Positions 59,674-64,000 of a stretch of 64,000 nt of DNA are shown piece after piece. The DNA comes from Taudactylus pleione (taxonomy: Eukaryota; Chordata; Amphibia; Anura; Myobatrachidae): contig JAUIMM010000188.1 of NCBI GenBank assembly GCA_031769625.1, positions 12,205,001-12,269,000 of the forward strand, written 5' to 3'. A program made the translations under genes and the position numbers. How positions within the stretch are numbered: position 1 is the stretch's first letter; the number at the start of each line of letters is the position of its first letter. The notes below the pieces were generated by a model. That model worked only from the letters and a program-made list of their open reading frames with translations. It did not search any database and was not told the origin of the DNA.

Positions 59674-61165
59674 AATTCACAAAGACAGAAAAAAAAAAAA
59701 TCATATTTTTATTGTTTGTGGAGCGCACTTTGAGGGTTACACCACCCTTTAACAGACAGACGCACGCTTGTCGCTGCTGCTTTGAGGATGCAAGTGCGGC
59801 TACAGCCCACACAATTCACAAAGACAGAAAAAAGAAGAAGAATATTTTTATTGTTTGTGTAGCACACTTTGAGGGTGTCACCACCCTTTAACAGACAGAC
59901 GCACCCTTGTCGCTGCTGCTTTAAGGATGCAGGTGCGGCTACAGCCCACACATTTCACAAAGACCGAAAAAAAAAGAACAATATTTTAATTGTTTGTGTA
60001 GCACACTTTGAGGGTGTCACCACCCTTTAACAGACAGACGCACGCTTGTCGCTGCTGCTTTAAGGATGCAGGTGCGGCTACAGCCCACACAATTCACAAA
60101 GACAGAAAAAAAAGAACAATATTTTTATTGTTTGTGTAGCACACTTTGAGGGTGTCACCACCCTTTAACAGACAGACGCACGCTTGTCGCTGCTGCTTTG
60201 AGGATGCAAGTGCGGCTACATCGCACACAAGTCACAAACACATTAAAAAAATAGTTTTTTATTTTTTGGAGCACTTTGAGAGTTACACCACCCTTTAACA
60301 GACAGACGCATGCTTGTCGCTGCTGCTTTGAGGATGCAGGTGCGGCTACAGCCCACACATTTCACAAAGACCGAAAAAAAAAGAACAATATTTTAATTGC
60401 TTGTGTAGCACACTTTGAGGGTGTCACCACCCTTTAACAGACAGACGCACGCTTGTCGCTGCTGCTTTAAGGATGCAGGTGCGGCTACAGCCCACACATT
60501 TCACAAAGACTGAAAAAAAAGAACAATATTTTTATTGTTTGTGTAGCACACTTTGAGAGTGTCACCACCCTTTAACAGACAGATGCACGCTTGTCGCTGC
60601 TGCTTTGAGGATGCAAGTGCGGCTACAGCCCACACAATTCACAAAGACAGAAAAAAGAAGAAGAATATTTTTATTGTTTGTGTAGCACACTTTGAGGGTG
60701 TCACCACCCTTTAACAGACAGACGCACGCTTGTCGCTGCTGCTTTGAGGATGCAAGTGCGGCTACATTGCACACAAGTCACAAACACATTAAAAAAATAG
60801 TTTTTTATTTTTTGGAGCACTTTGAGAGTTACACCACCTTTTAACAGACAGACGCACGCTTGTCGCTGCTGCTTTGAGGATGCAAGTGCGGCCACAGCCC
60901 ACACAATTCACAAAGACAGAAAAAAGAAGAACAATATATTTATTGTTTGTGTAGCACACTTTGAGGGTGTCATCACCCTTTAACAGACAGACGCACGCTT
61001 GTCGCTGCTGCTTTGAGGATGCAAGTGCGGCTACAGCCCACACAATTCACAAAGACAGAAAAAAAAAGAACAATATTTTTATTGTTTGTGTAGCACACTT
61101 TGAGGGTGTCACCACCCTTTAACAGACAGATGCACGCTTGTCGCTGCTGCTTTGAGGATGCAGGT
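59605..61165 (+). repeat. 139-bp tandem array, about 12 copies, inside the transposase
   Basis: The marker ACGCACGCTTGTCGCTGCTG starts at 59621, 59760, 59899 (one substitution), 60039, 60176, 60306, 60445, 60582, 60722, 60852, 60991 and 61130. Spacings are 137-140 except two 130-bp variants (60176 and 60722) exactly 546 bases apart, which indicates a four-unit duplication. Units carry an A-rich run then TTTTTATTGTTTGTG. Frames within the array repeat the same peptide and are not genes. Confidence 0.95.
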
Positions 61166-61169
61166 GGAA

Positions 61170-61494
61170 TCTAGACGGGATTTGGAACCGGGGACACACT
61201 ACCTCCATCAATTGTCTAAATCCCACTGCACTAATGGCAGATACCGGACGCACGTCTAACACCAACATAGCAGTCAAGGCCTCAGTTATACGTTTTGCTT
61301 CAGGATGACTGCTGTCGTACTTCATCCTCATCGCTAGGGACTGTTGGAGGGTCAATTGTTTAGTAAAAGTAGTGATGTTCCTACTTCCTCTCTGGGATGA
61401 TGAACAACTCCCAGCAGCAGCAACAGCACTAGGAGGAAGTGGTTCTTGATCTTTCCCTATTTTATTTTTATTGGAGAAAGTTTGGTCCTCCATT
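61170..61494 (-). pseudogene. hAT transposase relic, N-terminal region
   Basis: A minus-strand frame with ATG at 61494-61491 or just upstream encodes a low-complexity Ser/Ala stretch, then ITTFTKQLTLQQSLA, then KRITEALTAMLVLDVRPVSA and FRQLMEVVCPRFQIPSR. The last two segments are the hAT motif between the BED finger and the catalytic domain, where ZBED-type transposases read close to 'ItealaefIvkDlrPls..gFrelm..l.PrY.iPSR'. No BED zinc finger is visible. Right after the PSR motif the frame enters the 139-bp tandem repeat, so the catalytic core is missing. Non-functional as an enzyme on its own. A truncated protein of about 110-125 residues could be made, but nothing shows that it is. Confidence 0.82.
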
Positions 61495-61499
61495 TATGT

Positions 61500-63780
61500 T
61501 ATATTGATATATACGTGCGGCTAAAGCGCACACAAACACAGAAAATATTTTTTTATTTTTGCTGGAGAGTAGTGCACTTTGTGGGTTACACCACCCTTTA
61601 AGAAATGAGCCAGCCGGCTCTTTACTTATGGGACACAGGCGCACGCTTGGCGCTGCTCCTTTGTTGATGCACGTGCAGCCACAGTGCACACAAGTCACAA
61701 ACACAGAAAATATATTTTTTTTTGGTTTGGACTGGATTGTACTTTGGGGGTTACAGCACCCTTTAACGGTCAAGCCAGCCGGCCCTTTATTTATGACACA
61801 GGCGCACGCTTGGCACTACTTTGTTGATGCACGTGCGGCTACTGCGCACACAATTCACAAACACAGAAAATATATATTTTTTTGGTTTGGACTGGAGTGT
61901 ACTTTGGGGTTACAGCACCCTTTAACGGTCAAGCCAGCCGGCCCTTTACTTATGACACAGGCGCACGCTTGGCACTACTTTGTTGATGCACGTGCGGCTA
62001 CTGCGCAACAATTCACAAACACAGAAAATATATATTTTTTTGGTTTGGACTGGAGTGTACTTTGGGGGTTACAGCACCCTTTAACGGTCAAGCCAGCCGG
62101 CCCTTTACTTATGACACAGGCGCACGCTTGGCACTACTTTGTTGATGCACGTGCAGCTACTGCACACACAATTCACAAACACAGAAAATATTTTTTTTTT
62201 TGGTTTGGACTGGAGTGAACTTTGGGGGTTACAGCACCCTTTAACGGTCAAGCCAGCCAGCCCTTTACTTATGACACAGGCGCACGCTTGGCACTACTTT
62301 GTTGATGCACGTGCGGCTACTGCGCACACAATTCACAAACACAGAAAATATATATTTTTTTGGTTTGGACTGGAGTGTACTTTGGGGGTTACAGCACCCT
62401 TTAACAGTAAAGCCAGCCGGCCCTTTACTTATGACACAGGCGCACGCTTGGCACTACTTTGTTGATGCACGTGCGGCTACTGCGCACACAATTCACAAAC
62501 ACAGAAAATTTTTTTTTTTTGGTTTGGACTGGAGTGTACTTTGGGGGTTACAGCACCCTTTAATGGTCAAGCCAGCCGGCCCTTTACTTATGACACAGGC
62601 GCACGCTTGGCACTACTTTGTTGATGCACGTGCGGCTACTGCGCACACAATTCACAAACACAGAAAATATATATTTTTTTGGTTTGGACTGGAGTGTACT
62701 TTGGGGGTTACAGCACCCTTTAACGGTCAAGCCAGCCGGCCCTTTACCTATGACACAGGCGCACGCTTGGCACTACTTTGTTGATGCACGTGCGGCTACT
62801 GCGCACACAATTCACAAACACAGAAAATAATTTTTTTTTGGTTTGGACTGGAGTGTACTTTGGGGGTTACAGCACCCTTTAACGGTCAAGCCAGCCGGCC
62901 CTTTACTTATGACACAGGCGCACGCTTGGCACTACTTTGTTGATGCACGTGCGGCTACTGCGCACACAATTCACAAACACAGAAAATAATTTTTTTTTGG
63001 GTTTGGACTGGAGTGTACTTTGGGGGTTACAGCACCCTTTAACGGTCAAGCCAGCCGGCCCTTTACTTATGACACAGGCGCACGCTTGGCACTACTTTGT
63101 TGATGCACGTGCGGCTACTGCGCACACAATTCACAAACACAGAAAATATTATTTTTTTTGGTTTGGACTGGAGTGTACTTTGGGGGTTACAGCACCCTTT
63201 AACGGTCAAGCCAGCCGGCCCTTTACTTATGACACAGGCGCACGCTTGGCACTTTGTTGATGCACGTGCGGCTACTGCGCACACAATTCACAAACACAGA
63301 AAATATATATTTTTTTGGTTTGGACTGGAGTGTACTTTGGGGGTTACAGCACCCTTTAACGGTCAAGCCAGCCGGCCCTTTACTTATGACACAGGCGCAC
63401 GCTTGGCACTACTTTGTTGATGCACGTGTGGCTACTGCGCACACAATTCACAAACACAGAAAATAATTTTTTTTTTGGTTTGGACTGGAGTGTACTTTGG
63501 GGGTTACAGCACCCTTTAACGGTCAAGCCAGCTGGCCCTTTACTTATGACACAGGCGCACGCTTGGCACTACTTTGTTGATGCACGTGCGGCTACTGCGC
63601 ACACAATTCCCAAGCACAGAAAATATTATTTTTTTTGGTTTGGACTGGAGTGTACTTTGGGGGTTACAGCACCCTTTAACGGTCAAGCCAGCCGGCCCTT
63701 TACTTATGACACAGGCGCACGCTTGGCACTTTGTTGATGCACGTGCGGCTACTGCGCACACAATTCACAAACACAGAAAA
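61500..63780 (+). repeat. 160-bp tandem array, about 14 copies
   Basis: The marker GCGCACGCTTGGC occurs at 61640, 61802, 61961, 62120, 62280, 62440, 62600, 62760, 62919, 63079, 63239, 63396, 63556 and 63716. Spacing is 157-162, and the 157-bp units lack one ACT. A three-unit block of 477 bp is duplicated near the right end (63146 and 63623). The unit shares CACGCTTG, GATGCACGTGCGGCTAC and CACACAATTCACAAACACAG with the 139-bp unit, so the two arrays have a common origin. Frames such as those encoding FWFGLECTLG are repeat artefacts. Confidence 0.96.
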
Positions 63781-64000
63781 AATATCATTTTTTTAGCACT
63801 TGGGGGGAGCACCCCTGATGGACAGAGCACCCCCTGGACAACACTACAGCACCCCTTTAGGACTGGGACACTGCACCGGACTTTGGAGTGGACACAGCCC
63901 CTATGGAGAACTGACTGCACAACACAGTCCAGCCAGCCCCTATGGACTTTGAAGTAGTGGACACAGCCCCTATTAACAACAGCAGCACAGCACAACACAG
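63781..64000 (-). other. 5' leader of the hAT-family element, cut by the window edge
   Basis: The blocks GCACTTGGGGGGAGCACCCC, GACAGAGCACCCCCTGGACA and CCAGCCAGCCCCTATGG match 53467-53900 in the copy at 50.4-54.3 kb. In that copy the TATA box and the 5' tip follow within about 350 bp. Confidence 0.6.

Larger units (their letters stand above)
58591..64000 (-). mobile_element. Large hAT-family element with internal satellite arrays (right end outside window)
   Basis: The left tip AGGGGTGTGCACCGGCCACT followed by TTCGTGTTTTGGTTTTGG corresponds to the AGAGATGTGCGCC terminus at 51754. Order on the minus strand from the right: 5' leader with GAGCACCCC repeats (63795-64000), a 160-bp tandem array, a transposase N-terminal part (61494-61170), a 139-bp tandem array, a transposase C-terminal part (59673-59378), a 3' region and the tip. 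The leader matches 53570-53900 of the other copy, whose 5' tip is several hundred bases further on, so the missing end should be close to the window edge. The left flanking 8-mer is TAATAAGT. Confidence 0.8.

Noticed and set aside
61559..63957. Repeated frames with FWFGLECTLG-type peptides
   Set aside because: Same peptide generated by each 160-bp unit inside a transposon array. The true transposase remnants are on the other strand.

Overview
This window looks like non-bacterial, repeat-dominated vertebrate DNA, and the best guess is an amphibian (probably frog). The one confident host coding segment is a single exon on the minus strand at 2018-2401. It encodes the V-set immunoglobulin domain of a SIGLEC15-like sialic-acid-binding receptor, has consensus splice sites and phase-1 boundaries, and reads open throughout. 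The amphibian assignment is an inference from the exon's divergence from the human protein as I remember it and from the style of the hAT and Harbinger-like repeats. No search was run.

Layout: 1-12.6 kb holds the SIGLEC15 exon in a background of short non-autonomous DNA transposons and minisatellites. Several hAT-type elements have 8-bp target duplications that can be read directly (5384-5763, 9402-9878), and there are nested Harbinger-like elements (11151-12123 with 11513-12106 inside). 12.66-13.63 kb is a mobile element carrying a G-rich, telomere-like minisatellite. 13.64-46.35 kb is one giant satellite array of about 2,000 copies of a 16-bp monomer (TAACTRTGTAAYRCTG). It has degenerate edges, a homogenised core and a higher-order period near 3.07 kb (about 192 monomers). 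One hAT-type element near the left edge was carried along by a 1364-bp tandem duplication.

46.35-50.0 kb holds a pair of dispersed repeats and a 47.74-48.52 kb minisatellite. 50.03-54.43 kb is a foldback element split by a 3.88-kb hAT-family insertion (50378-54255). The opposite arm of the foldback preserves the unoccupied form of the insertion site, so the 8-bp duplication can be proved internally. 55.33-57.84 kb is a 17-bp minisatellite that is open in several frames by arithmetic alone. 58.59 kb to the window end is a second, larger hAT-family element in minus orientation. Its transposase has a recognisable N-terminal piece (61.17-61.49 kb) and C-terminal dimerisation piece (59.38-59.67 kb), but the catalytic middle is replaced by a 139-bp tandem array, and a related 160-bp array lies upstream.

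How the parts work together: there is no operon or multi-gene pathway here. The window is a receptor gene fragment next to a heterochromatin-like array, surrounded by several generations of transposons, many of which carry or have seeded tandem repeats.
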